From contig NW_027488821.1 of NCBI RefSeq assembly GCF_050948215.1, positions 124,001-188,000 of the forward strand: 64,000 bases of DNA, given 5' to 3'. Below are positions 24,661 to 37,300 of the stretch, piece by piece (positions within the stretch are counted from its first letter, which is position 1; every line of letters begins with the position of its first letter). The DNA comes from Halictus rubicundus. Lineage: Eukaryota > Arthropoda > Insecta > Hymenoptera > Halictidae. The position numbers and the translations under genes are program-made. Under the pieces are notes generated by a model, which saw nothing but the letters and a program-made list of their open reading frames with translations, was not told where the DNA came from and made no database searches.

Positions 24661-25530
24661 CCTTTCCTGTATCCTATCATATCCTCTATCCTATCCTATC
24701 CTCTAAACTATCCTACCCTATCCTCTATCCTATCCTATCCTCTATCCTATCCTATCATCTATCCTATCCTATCCTCTATCCTATCCTATCTTCTATCCTA
24801 TCCTATCCTCTATCCTATCAAATCCCCTATCCTATCCTCTATCCTATCCAGTCCTGTATCCTATCCAGTCCTCTATCCTATCCTATCATCTATCATCACT
24901 CCTATCCTTTCCTGTATCCTATCCAATCGTCTATCCTATCCTATCCTCTATCCTATCCTATCCTCTATCCTATACTATCCTCTATCCTATCCTATCCTCT
25001 ATCCTATCCTATCGTCTATCCTATCCTCTATCCTATCCTATCCTCTATCCTATCCTATCCTCTATCCTATCCTATCCTCTATCCTATCCTATCCTCTATC
25101 CTATCCTATCCTCTATCCTATCCTATCCTCTATCCTATCCTATCCTCTATCCTATCCTCTATCCTAGCCTATCCTCTATCCTATTCTATCCAATCCCCTA
25201 TCCTATGCTCTATCCTATCCTACCCTCTATAATATCGTATACTCTATCATATCCTATCCTCTATCCTATAATATCCTCTATCCTATCAAATCCCCTACCC
25301 TATCCTCTATCCTATCCTATCCTCTATCCTATCCTATCGTCTATCCTATCTTCTATCCTATCCTATCCTCTATCCTATCCTATCCTCTATCCTATCCTAT
25401 CCTCTATCCTATCCTATCCTCTATCCTATCCTATCCTCTATCCTATCCTATCCTCTATCCTGTCCTATGCTCTATCCTATCCTATCCTCTATCCTATGCT
25501 ATCCTCTATCATATCCTCTACCCTATCCTC
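24661..25530 (+). repeat. Junction from B units to block A copy 4
   Basis: This is the most irregular stretch of zone 1. It contains CTCTAAACTATCC near 24,704, CCAGTCC repeats near 24,850-24,866, ATCATCACTCC near 24,893 and a lone CGTCTATCC monomer near 25,013. A beta module at 25,205 and the D-type opening CTATGCTATCC near 25,496 follow. The variants CTAAACT and ATCACTCC occur once only in the window. Confidence 0.65.
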
Positions 25531-27569
25531 TATCCTGTATCCTATGCTATCATATCCTATATCCTATCCTATCCTCTATCCTATCCTATCCTCTATCCTA
25601 TCCTATCCTCTATCCTATAATATCTTCTATCCTATCCTATCCTCTATCCTATCAAGTCCACTATCCTATCCTCTGTCCTATCCTATCTCTATCCTGTCCT
25701 ATCCTCTATCCTATCCTATCCTCTATCCTATCCTATCCTGTATCCTATCCAATGCTCTATCCTATCCTATCATCTTTCCTCTATCCTATCCAATCCTCTA
25801 TCCTATCCTATCCTCTATCCTATACTATCCTCTATCCTATCCTATCCTCTATCCTATCCTATCCTCTATCCTATCCCATCTCCTATCGTATCCTCTATCC
25901 TATCCTATCCTCTATCCTATCCCACCCTCTATCCTATCCTATACTGTATCCTATCCTATCCTCTATCCTATAATATCCTCTATCCTATCCAATCCTCTAT
26001 CCTGTATCCTATGCTATCATATCCTATATCCTATCCTATCCTCTATCCTATCCTATCCTCTATCCTATAATATCTTCTATCCTATCCTATCCTCTATCCT
26101 ATCAAGTCCCCTATCCTATCCTCTGTCCTATCCTATCTCTATCCTATCCTATCCTCTATCCTATCCTATCCTCTATCCTATCCTATCCTGTATCCTATCC
26201 AATGCTCTATCCTATCCTATCATCTATCCCCTATCCTATCCAACCCTCTATCCTATCCTATCCTCTATCCTATCCTATCCTCTATCCTATAATATCTACT
26301 ATCCTATCCTATCCCCTATCCTATCCTCTGTCCTATCCTATCCTCCGTCCTATCCTATCCTCTGTCCTACCCTATCCTCTATCCTATCCTATCCTCTATC
26401 CTATCCTATCCTCTATCCTATCCTATCCTGTATCCTATCCAATGCTCTATCCTATCCTATCATCTATCCCCTATCCTATCCAACCCTCTATCCTATCCTA
26501 TCCTCTATCCTATCCTATCCTCTATCCTATAATATCTACTATCCTATCCTATCCCCTATCCTATCCTCTGTCCTATCCTATCCTCCGTCCTATCCTATCC
26601 TCTGTCCTACCCTATCCTCTATCCTATCCTATCCTCTATCCTATCCTATCCTCTATCCTATGCGATCCTCTATCCTATCCTCTATCCTATCCTCTATCCT
26701 ATCCTATCCTCTATCCTATCCTATCCTCTATCCTATCCTATCCTCTATCCTATCCTATCCTCTATCCTATCCTATCCTCTATCCTATCCTATCCTCTATC
26801 CTATCCTATCCTCTATCCTATCCTATCCTCTATCCTATCCTATCCTCTATCCTATCCTATCCTCTATCCTATCCTATCCTCTATACTATCCTATCCTATC
26901 CTTTATCCTATCCTATCGTCTATCCTATCCTCTATCCTATCCTATCCTGTATCCTATCCTATCCTCAATCCTATCCTTTCCCGTATCATATCCAATCCTC
27001 TATCCTATCCTATCCTCTATCCTATCCTATCCTCTATCCTATCCTATCCTCTATCCTATCCTATCGTCTATCCTATCCTCTATCCTATCCTATCCTCTAT
27101 CCTATCCTATCCTCTATCCTATCCTATCCTCTATCCTATCCTATCCTCTATCCTATTCTATCCTCTATCCTATCCTATCCTCTATCCTATCCTCTATCCT
27201 ATCCTATAATCTATCCTATCGTATCCTCTATCCTATCCTATCCTCTATCCTATCCTGTCCTCTATCCTATGCTATCCTCTATCCTATCCTCTATCCTATC
27301 CCATCCCCTATCGTATCCTCTATCCTATCCTATCCTCTATCCTATCCCACCCTCTATCCTATCCTATACTGTATCCTATTGTATCCTGTATCCTATAATA
27401 TCTACTATCCTATCCTATCCCCTATCCTATCCTCTGTCCTATCCTATCCTCCGTCCTATCCTATCCTCTGTCCTATCCTATCCTCTATCCTATCCTATCC
27501 TCTATCCTATCCCACCCTCTATCCTATCCTATACTGTATCCTATCCTATCCTCTATCCTATAATATCCT
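25531..27569 (+). repeat. HOR block A, copy 4 (rearranged)
   Basis: It matches copy 1 at offset 25,597 up to about 25,830, then at 25,483 after a 114-bp deletion (six 17-bp plus one 12-bp unit) that removes the first CTATAATATCTAC cluster. After a 240-bp internal tandem duplication at 26,161-26,640 the offset is 25,723, with TATGCGATCC at about 26,659. Beyond 26,680 the run of 12-bp monomers is partly replaced by 17-bp monomers, the CCAACCCAGCC variant of copy 1 is absent, and a private CTATAATCTATCC appears near 27,205. CCTGTCC and CCCATCC variants of the A series close the block near 27,250-27,300. Confidence 0.78.
26161..26640 (+). repeat. 240-bp tandem duplication inside block A copy 4
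   Basis: The series CCTGTATCC, CCAATGC, CATCTATCCCC, CCAACCC, CTATAATATCTAC, CTCCGTCC, GTCCTACCC occurs twice in a row with a spacing of exactly 240 bp (for example ATG at 26,202 and 26,442). Copies 1 to 3 of block A have it once. No difference between the two halves was seen, so the event looks recent. Confidence 0.86.
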
Positions 27570-28352
27570 CTATCCTATCCAGTCCTCTATCCTATCCCAC
27601 CCTCTATCCTATCCTATACTGTATCCTATCCTATCCTCTATCCTATCCTATCCTCTATCCTATCCTATCCTCTATCCTATCCTATCCTCTATCCTATCCT
27701 ATCCTCTATCCTATCCTATCCTCTATCCTATCCTATCCTCTATCCTATCCTATCCTCTATCCTATCCTATCCTCTATCCTATCTTATCCTCTATCCTATC
27801 CTATCCTCTATCCTATCCTCTATCCTATCCTATCCTCTATCCTATCCTATCCTCTATCCTATCCTATCCTCTATCCTATCCTATCCTCTATCCTATCCTA
27901 TCCTCTATCCTATCCTATCGTGTATCCTATCCTCTATCCTATCCTATCATCTATCCTATCCTTTCCTGTATCCTATCCAATTCTCTATCCTATCCTATCC
28001 TCTATCCTATCCTGTCCTCTATCCTATCCTATCCTCTATCCTATCCTCTATCCTAGCCTATCCTCTATCCTCTATCGTATCCAATCCTCTATCCTATCCT
28101 ATCCTCTATCCTATCCTCTATAATATCGTACACTCTATCCTATAATATCATCTATCCGTTCCTATTCTCTATACTATCCTCTATCCTATCCTCTATCCTA
28201 TCCTCTATCCTATCCTATCCTCTATCCTATCAAATCCCCTATCGAATCCTCTATCCTATCCTCTCGTCTATCCTATCCTCTGTCCTATCCTATCCTCTAT
28301 CCTATCCTATCCTCTATCCTATCCTATGCTCTATCCTATCCTATCCTCTATC
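27570..28352 (+). repeat. A-tail plus alpha module, copy 1
   Basis: It contains a perfect-run stretch, CTTATCC near 27,784, CGTGTATCC near 27,920, CCTTTCC, CCAATTCTC near 27,980, the left-type alpha module at about 28,120, ATCGAATCC and CTCTCGTC. From about 27,780 it is colinear with 30,744-31,316 at offset 2,964. One difference noticed: CTCTATCG near 28,070 against ATACTCTATCG near 31,030. Confidence 0.8.
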
Positions 28353-29235
28353 CTATCCCATCCCCTATCGTATCCTCTATCCTATCCTATCCTCTATCCT
28401 ATCCCACCCTCTATCCTATCCTATACTGTATCCTATCCTATCCTCTATCCTATAATATCCTCTGTCCTATCCAATCCTCTATCCTGTATCCTATGCTATC
28501 ATATCCTATATCCTATCCTATCCTCTATCCTATCCTATCCTCTATCCTATCCTATCCTCTATCCTATCCTATCCTCTATCCTATAATATCTTCTATCCTA
28601 TCCTATCCTCTATCCTATCAAGTCCACTATCCTATCCTCTGTCCTATCCTAACTCTATCCTGTCCTATCCTCTATCCTATCCTATCCTCTATCCTATCCT
28701 ATCCTGTATCCTATCCAATGCTCTATCCTATCCTATCATCTATCCTCTATCCTATCCAATCCTCTATCCTATCCTATCCTCTATCCTATACTATCCTCTA
28801 TCCTATAATATCTACTATGCTAGCCTATCCCCTATCCTATCCTCTGTCCTATCCTATCCTCCGTCCTATCCTATCCTCTGTCCTATCCTATCCTCTATCC
28901 TATCCTATCCTCTATCCTATCCTATCCTCTATCCTATCCTATCCTCTATCCTATCCCATCCCCTATCGTATCCTCTATCCTATCCTATCCTCTATCCTAT
29001 CCCACCCTCTATCCTATCCTATACTGTATCCTATCCTATCCTCTATCCTATAATATCCTCTATCCTATCCAATCCTCTATCCTGTATCCTATGCTATCAT
29101 ATCCTATATCCTATCCTATCCTCTATCCTATCCTATCCTCTATCCTATCCTCTATCCTATCCTATCCTCTAACCTATCCTATCCTCTATCCTATCCCACC
29201 CTCTATCCTATCCTATACTGTATCCTATCCTATCC
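28353..29235 (+). repeat. HOR block A, partial copy 5
   Basis: It contains the A series CCCATCCCCTATCG, CTATAATATCCTCTGTCC, CTGTATCCTATGCTATC near 28,485, CAAGTCCAC near 28,620, CCTAACTCTATCC, CCAATGC near 28,718 and a CTATGCTAGCC variant near 28,815 (copy 1 has CTATCCTAGCC). It is colinear with 31,666-32,548 at offset 3,313, and the CTATGCTAGCC and CCTAACTCT variants are shared only with that copy. Confidence 0.82.
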
Positions 29236-30743
29236 TCTATCCTATAATATCCTCTATCCTATCCAGTCCTCTATCCTATCCCACCCTCTATCCTATCCTA
29301 TACTGTATCCTATCCTATCCTGTATCCTATAATATCTACTATCCTATCCTATCCCCTATCCTATCCTCTGTCCTATCCTATCCTCCGTCCTATCCTATCC
29401 TCTGTCCTATCCTATCCTCTATCCTATCCTATCCTCTATCCTATCCCACCCTCTATCCTATCCTATACTGTATCCTATCCTATCCTCTATCCTATAATAT
29501 CCTCTATCCTATCCAGTCCTCTATCCTATCCCACCCTCTATCCTATCCTATACTGTATCCTATCCTATCCTCTATCCTATCCTATCCTCTATCCTATCCT
29601 ATCCTCTATCCTATCCTATCCTCTATCCTATCCTATCCTCTATCCTATCATATCCTCTATCCTATCCTATCCTCTATCCTATCCTATCCTCTATCCTATC
29701 CTATCCTCTATCCTATCCTATCCTCTATCCTATGCTATCCTCTATCCTATCCTATCCTCTATCCTATCCTATCCTCTATCCTATCCTATCCTCTATCCTA
29801 TCCTATCCTCTATCCTATCCTATCGTGTATCCTATCCTCTATCCTATCCTATCATCTATCCTATCCTTTCCTGTATCCTATCCAATCCTCTATCCTATCC
29901 TATCCTCTATCCTATCCTGTCCTCTATCCTATCCTATCCTCTATCCTATCCTCTATCCTAGCCTATCCTCTATCCTCTATCGTATCCAATCCTCTATCCT
30001 ATCCTATCCTCTATCCTATCCTCTATAATATCGTACACTCTATCCTATAATATCATCTATCCGTTCCTATTCTCTATACTATCCTCTATCCTATCCTCTA
30101 TCCTATCCTCTATCCTATCCTATCCTCTATCCTATCAAATCCCCTATCGAATCCTCTATCCTATCCTCTCGTCTATCCTATCCTCTATCCTATCCTATCC
30201 TCTATCCTATCCTATCCTCTATCCTATCCCATCCCCTATCGTATCCTCTATCCTATCCTATCCTCTATGCTATCCCACCCTCTATCCTATCCTATACTGT
30301 ATCCTATCCTATCCTCTATCCTATAATATCCTCTATCCTATCCAATCCTCTATCCTGTATCCTATGCTATCATATCCTGTATCCTATCCTATCCTCTATC
30401 CTATCCTATCCTCTATCGTATCCTCTATCCTATCCTATCCTCTATCCTATCCTATCCTCTATCCTATCCTATCCTCTATCCTATCCTGTCCTCTATCCTA
30501 TGCTATCCTCTATCCTATCCTCTATCCTATCCCACCCTCTATCCTATCCTATACTGTATCCTATCCTATCCTGTATCCTATAATATCTACTATCCTATCC
30601 TATCCCCTATCCTATCCTCTGTCCTATCCTATCCTCCGTCCTATCCTATCCTCTGTCCTATCCTATCCTCTATCCTATCCTATCCTCTATCCTATCCCAC
30701 CCTCTATCCTATCCTATCCTCTATCCTATCCTATCCTCTATCC
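29236..30743 (+). repeat. A-tail modules, perfect run and alpha module
   Basis: The stretch has several CCCACCCTC/CTATACTGTATCC modules (about 29,200-29,560), a run of near-perfect monomers to about 29,720, CGTGTATCC near 29,826 and the left-type alpha module at about 30,025 with ATCGAATCC. A further CTGTATCCTATGCTATC variant at about 30,356 is followed by another A-like tail with CTATAATATCTAC near 30,580. It shares all modules with 27,360-28,300 but in a different copy number. Confidence 0.68.
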
Positions 30744-31316
30744 TATCTTATCCTCTATCCTATCCTATCCTCTATCCTATCCTCTATCCTATCCTATCCT
30801 CTATCCTATCCTATCCTCTATCCTATCCTATCCTCTATCCTATCCTATCCTCTATCCTATCCTATCCTCTATCCTATCCTATCGTGTATCCTATCCTCTA
30901 TCCTATCCTATCATCTATCCTATCCTTTCCTGTATCCTATCCAATTCTCTATCCTATCCTATCCTCTATCCTATCCTGTCCTCTATCCTATCCTATCCTC
31001 TATCCTATCCTCTATCCTAGCCTATCCTCTATACTCTATCGTATCCAATCCTCTATCCTATCCTATCCTCTATCCTATCCTCTATAATATCGTACACTCT
31101 ATCCTATAATATCATCTATCCGTTCCTATTCTCTATACTATCCTCTATCCTATCCTCTATCCTATCCTCTATCCTATCCTATCCTCTATCCTATCAAATC
31201 CCCTATCGAATCCTCTATCCTATCCTCTCGTCTATCCTATCCTCTGTCCTATCCTATCCTCTATCCTATCCTATCCTCTATCCTATCCTATGCTCTATCC
31301 TATCCTATCCTCTATC
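30744..31316 (+). repeat. A-tail plus alpha module, copy 2
   Basis: Colinear with 27,780-28,352 (offset 2,964), with the alpha module at about 31,084. Homology stops near 31,316: this copy enters CTATGCTATCC while the other enters CCCATCCCC. Confidence 0.8.
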
Positions 31317-31665
31317 CTATGCTATCCTCTATCATATCCTCTACCCTATCCTCTATCCTATCCTATCCTCTATCCTATCCTATCATCTATCCTATCCTAT
31401 CCTCTATCCTATCCTATCCTCTATCCTATCCAATCCTCTATCCTATCCTATCCTCTATCCTATCCTATCCTCTATCCTTTCCTATCCTCTATCCTATCCT
31501 ATCCTCTATCCTATCCTCTCCTCTATCCTCAATCCTATCCTTTCCTGTATCCTATCCAATCCTCTATCCTATCCTATCCTCTATCCTATCCTATCGTCTA
31601 TCCTGTCCTCTATACTATCCTATCCTCTATCCTATCCTATCCTCTATCCTATCCTATCCTCTATC
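31317..31665 (+). repeat. Junction matching 9,840-10,025
   Basis: It starts with the D-type opening (CTATGCTATCC, CTCTACCC). It then carries CCTTTCCTATCC near 31,478 and CCTCTCCTC at about 31,515, followed by CTCAATCC. From about 31,480 it is colinear with the sequence in front of block A copy 2 at offset 21,641. Confidence 0.75.
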
Positions 31666-32548
31666 CTATCCTATCCTCTATCCTATCCCATCCCCTATCG
31701 TATCCTCTATCCTATCCTATCCTCTATCCTATCCCACCCTCTATCCTATCCTATACTGTATCCTATCCTATCCTCTATCCTATAATATCCTCTGTCCTAT
31801 CCAATCCTCTATCCTGTATCCTATGCTATCATATCCTATATCCTATCCTATCCTCTATCCTATCCTATCCTCTATCCTATCCTATCCTCTATCCTATAAT
31901 ATCTTCTATCCTATCCTATCCTCTATCCTATCAAGTCCACTATCCTATCCTCTGTCCTATCCTAACTCTATCCTGTCCTATCCTCTATCCTATCCTATCC
32001 TCTATCCTATCCTATCCTGTATCCTATCCAATGCTCTATCCTATCCTATCATCTATCCTCTATCCTATCCAATCCTCTATCCTATCCTATCCTCTATCCT
32101 ATACTATCCTCTATCCTATAATATCTACTATGCTAGCCTATCCCCTATCCTATCCTCTGTCCTATCCTATCCTCCGTCCTATCCTATCCTCTGTCCTATC
32201 CTATCCTCTATCCTATCCTATCCTCTATCCTATCCTATCCTCTATCCTATCCTATCCTCTATCCTATCCCATCCCCTATCGTATCCTCTATCCTATCCTA
32301 TCCTCTATCCTATCCCACCCTCTATCCTATCCTATACTGTATCCTATCCTATCCTCTATCCTATAATATCCTCTATCCTATCCAATCCTCTATCCTGTAT
32401 CCTATGCTATCATATCCTATATCCTATCCTATCCTCTATCCTATCCTATCCTCTATCCTATCCTCTATCCTATCCTATCCTCTAACCTATCCTATCCTCT
32501 ATCCTATCCCACCCTCTATCCTATCCTATACTGTATCCTATCCTATCC
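31666..32548 (+). repeat. HOR block A, partial copy 6
   Basis: It is colinear with 28,353-29,235 (offset 3,313) and with 10,025-10,725 (offset 21,641). The private CCTAACTCT and CTATGCTAGCC variants link it most closely to partial copy 5. A CTCTAACC variant near 32,483 is also shared with 29,170. Confidence 0.82.
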
Positions 32549-33353
32549 TGTATCCTATAATATCTACTATCCTATCCTATCCCCTATCCTATCCTCTGTC
32601 TTATCCTATCCTCCGTCCTATCCTATCCTCTGTCCTATCCTATCCTCTATCCTATCCTATCCTCTATCCTATCCCACCCTCTATCCTATCCTATACTGTA
32701 TCCTATCCTATCCTCTATCCTATAATATCCTCTATCCTATCCAGTCCTCTATCCTATCCCACCCTCTATCCTATCCTATACTGTATCCTATCCTATCCTG
32801 TATCCTATAATATCTACTATCCTATCCTATCCCCTATCCTATCCTCTGTCCTATCCTATCCTCCGTCCTATCCTATCCTCTGTCCTATCCTATCCTCTAT
32901 CCTATCCTATCCTCTATCCTATCCCACCCTCTATCCTATCCTATACTGTATCCTATCCTATCCTCTATCCTATAATATCCTCTATCCTATCCAGTCCTCT
33001 ATCCTATCCCACCCTCTATCCTATCCTATACTGTATCCTATCCTATCCTCTATCCTATCCTATCCTCTATCCTATCCTATCCTCTATCCTATCCTATCCT
33101 CTATCCTATCCTATCCTCTATCCTATCATATCCTCTATCCTATCCTATCCTCTATCCTATCCTATCCTCTATCCTATCCTATCCTCTATCCTATCCTATC
33201 CTCTATCCTATCCTATCCTCTATCCTATCCTATCCTCTATCCTATCCTATCCTCTATCCTATCCTATCCTCTATCCTATCCTATCCTCTATCCTATCCTA
33301 TCCTCTATCCTATCCTATCCTCTATCCTATCCTATCCTCTATCCTATCCTATC
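32549..33353 (+). repeat. 250-bp tandem module pair and perfect run
   Basis: A module with CTGTATCCTATAATATCTAC, CTCCGTCC, CCCACCCTC and CTATACTGTATCC is repeated with a spacing of 250 bp (for example 32,531 and 32,781). One substitution separates them: CTGTCTTATCC near 32,598 against CTGTCCTATCC. A near-perfect monomer run follows to the CGTGTATC variant at 33,353, interrupted once by CATATCC near 33,127. This is the last A-type material in the window. Confidence 0.78.
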
Positions 33354-34360
33354 GTGTATCATATCCTCTATCCTATCCTATCATCTATCCTATCCTTTCC
33401 AGTATCCTATCCAATCCTCTATCCTATCCTATCCTCTATCCTATCCTGTCCTCTATCCTATCAAATCCCCTATCCTATCCTCTGTGATATCCTATCCTCT
33501 ATCCTATCCTATCCTCTATCCTATCAAATCCACTATCCTATCCTCTATCCTATCAAATCCCCTATCCTATCCTCTATCCTATCCTATCGTCTATCCTATC
33601 CTCTATCCTATCCTATGCTCTATCCTATTCTATCCCCTGTCCTATCCTATCCTCTATCCTATCCTATCCTCTATCCTATCCTATCCTCTATCCTATGCTA
33701 TCCTCTATCCTATCCTCTATCCTATCCTCTATCCTATCCTATCCTCTATCCTATCCTATCCTCTATCCTATCCTATCCTCTATTATATCCTATCCTCTAT
33801 CCTATCCTATCCTCTATCCTATCCTATCCTCTATCCTATCCTATCCTCTATCCTATCCTATCCTCTATCCTATCCTCTATCCTATCCTATCCTCTATCCT
33901 ATCCTATCCTCTATCCTATGCTATCCTCTATCCTATCCTCTATCCTATCCTATCCTCTATCCTATCCTATCCTCTATCCTATCCTGTCCTCTATCCTCTA
34001 TCCTATCCTATCCTCTATCCTATCCCAGCCTATATCCTATCCTATCCTCTATAGTATCCTATCCTCTATCCTATCCTATCCTATCCTCTATCCTATCCTA
34101 TTCTCTATCCTATCCTATCCTCTATCCTATCCTATCCTCTATCCTATCCTATCCTCTATCCTATCCCATCTTCTATCCTATCCTATCCTCTATCCTATCA
34201 AATCCCCTATCCTATCCTCTGTCCTATCCTATCCTCTACCCTATCCTATCCTCTATCCTATCAAATCCCCTATCCTATCAAATCCCCTATCCTATCCTCT
34301 ATCCTATCCTATCGTCTATCCTATCCTATCGTCTATCCTATCCTCTATCCTATCCTATGC
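33354..34360 (+). repeat. Transition between zone 1 and zone 2
   Basis: The segment begins with a zone 1-like CGTGTATCATATCC and CCTTTCCAGTATCC. It then has features rare or absent to the left: CTCTGTGATATCC near 33,481, CTATTATATCC near 33,782, ATAGTATCC near 34,052 and many 22-bp monomers. The zone 1 modules do not recur beyond it. No other copy of the segment as a whole was seen in the window. Confidence 0.65.
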
Positions 34361-37300
34361 TCTATCCTATCCTATCCCCTATCATATCCTATCCTCTATC
34401 CTATCCTATCCTATCCTCTATCCTATCCTATCCTCTATCCTCTATCCTATCCTATCCTCTATCCTATCCTATCCTCTATCCTATCCTATCCTATCCTCTA
34501 TCCTATCCTATCTTCTATCCTATCCTATCCTCTATCCTATCATATCCTCTATCCTATAATATCCTCTATCCTATCCTATCCTCTATTCTATCCTATCGTC
34601 TATCCTATCCTATCCTCTATCCTATCCTATCGTCTATCCTATCCTCTATCCAATCCTATCCTCTATCCTATCCTATCCTCTATCCTATCCTATCCTCTAT
34701 CCTATCCTGTATCCTATCAAATCCCCTATCCTATCCTCTATCCTATCCTATCGTCTATCCTATCCTATCCTCTATCCAATCCTATCCTCAATCCTATCCT
34801 ATCGTCTATCCTATCCTATCCTCTATCCTATCCTATCCTCTATCCTATCCAATCCTCTATCCTATCCTATCATCTATCCTCAATCCTATCCTTTCCTGTA
34901 TCCTATCCATTCCTCTATCCTATCCTGTCCTCTATCCTATCCTATCCTCTATCCCATCCTATCCTCTATCCTATCCTCTATCCTATCCTATCCTCTATCC
35001 TATCCTCTATCCTATCCTATCCTCTATAATATCGTACAATCTATCCTATAATATCGTCTATCCGATCCTATTCTCTATCCTATCCTCTATCCTATCCTCT
35101 ATCCTATCCTCTATCCTATCAAATCCCCTATCCTATCCTCTATCCTATCCTATCCTGTATCCTATCCAATTTTCTATCCTATCATATCATCTATCCTCAA
35201 TCCTATCCTTTCCTGTATCCTATCCAAACATCTATCGTATCCAAACATCTATCCTATCCTATCCTCTATCCTATCCTGTCCTCTATCCTATCCTATCCTC
35301 TATCCTATCCTATCCTATCCTATCCTATTATCTATCCTATCCTATCTTCTATCCTATCCTATCCTCTATCCTATCCTATCGTCTATCCTATCCTATCTTC
35401 TATCCTATCCTCTATCCTATCCTATTCTCTATCCTATCCTATCCACTATCCTATCCTATCCTCTATCCTATCCTATCCTCTATCCTATCAAATCCCCTAT
35501 CCTATCCTCTATCCTATCCTATCCTGTATCCTATCCTATCCTCTATCGTCTATCGTATCCAATCCTCTATCCTATCCTATCCTCTATTCTATCCTCTATC
35601 CTATCCTATCCTCTATAATATCGTACACTCTATCCTATAATATCGTCTATCCGATCCTATTCTCTATCCTATCCTCTATCCTATCCTATCCTCTATCCTA
35701 TCCTATCTTCTATCCTATCCTATCCTCTATCCTATCAAATCCCCTATACTATCCTCTGTACTATCCTATCCTCTATCCTATCCTATCCTCTATCCTATCC
35801 TATCCTCTATCCTATCCTCTATCCTATCCTATCCTATCCTCTAACCTATCCTATCCTATCCTCTATCCTATCCTATCCTCTATCCTATCCTATCGTCTAT
35901 CCTATCCTATCCTCTATCCTATCCAATCCTCCATCCTATCCTATCCTCTATCCTGTCCTATCCTCTATCCTATCCTATCTTCTATCCTATCCTATCCTCT
36001 ATCCTATCAAATCCCCTATCCTATCCTCTATCCTATCCTATCTTTTATCCTATCCTATCCTGTATCCTATCCTATCCTGTATCCTCTATCCTATCGTATC
36101 CTCTACCCTATCACATCCTCTATCCTATCCTATCCTCTATCCTATCCTCTATCCTAGCCTATCCTCTATCCTATCAAATCCAATCCCCTATCCTATCCTC
36201 TATCCAATCCTATCCCCTATCCAATCCTATCCTCAATCCTATCCTTTCCTGTATCCTATCCTATCCTGTATCCTCTATCCTATCGTATCCTCTACCCTAT
36301 CACATCCTCTATCGTATCGTATCCTCTATCCTATCCTATCCTCTATCCTATCCTATCCTCTATCCTTTCCTATCCTCTATCCTATCCTCTATCCTAGCCT
36401 ATCCTCTATCCTATCCTATCCAATCCCCTATCCTATCCTCTATCCAATCCTATCCTCAATCCTATCCTTTCCTGTATCCTATCCTATCCTCTATCCTCTA
36501 TCCTATCCAATCCTCTGTCCTATCCTATCCTCTCTCCTATCCTATCGTGTATCCTATCCTATCGTGTATCCTATCCTCTATCCTATCCTATCCTCTATCC
36601 TATCCTATCCTCTATCCTATCCTCTATTCTATCCTATCCTCTATCCTATCCTATCCACTATCCTATCCTATCCTCTATCCTCTCCTATCCTCTATCCTAT
36701 CAAATCCCCTATCCTATCCTCTATCCTATCCTATCCTGTATCCTATCCTATCCTCTATCGTCTATCGTATCCAATACTCTATCCTATCCTATCCTCTATT
36801 CTATCCTCTATCCTATCCTATCCTCTATAATATCGTACACTCTATCCTATAATATCGTCTATCCGATCCTATTCTCTATCCTATCCTATCATCTATCCTA
36901 TCCTATCTTCTATCCTATCCTATCCTCTATCCTATCAAATCCCCTATCCTATCCTCTATCCTATCCTATCCTCTATCCTATCCTATCTTTTATCCTATCC
37001 TATCCTCTATCCTATCCTATCGTCTATCCTATCCTATCCTCTATTATATCCTATCCTCTAACCTATCCTATCCATTATCCTATCCTATCTTCCATCCTAT
37101 CCTTTCCTCTATCCTATCCTATCTTCTATCCTATCCGATCCACTATCCTATCCTATCTTCTATCCTATCTGATCCTCTATCCTATCAAATCCCCTATCCT
37201 ATCTTCTATCCTATCCTATCCTCTATCCTATCCTATCGTCTATCCTAACCTCTATCCTATCCTTTCATCTATCCTATCCTATCCTCTATCCTATCCTATC

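Noticed and set aside
32404..35640. Long open frame of about 1,078 codons, and similar ones (for example 25,205-28,123, 719-2,605, 56,504-58,423)
   Set aside because: Translation is a degenerate 17-residue S/Y/P/L/I repeat forced by a stop-free 17-bp satellite. Start and stop positions coincide with random variant monomers. Overlapping frames are equally open, indels between copies are not multiples of 3, and no domain, signal or codon bias is visible.
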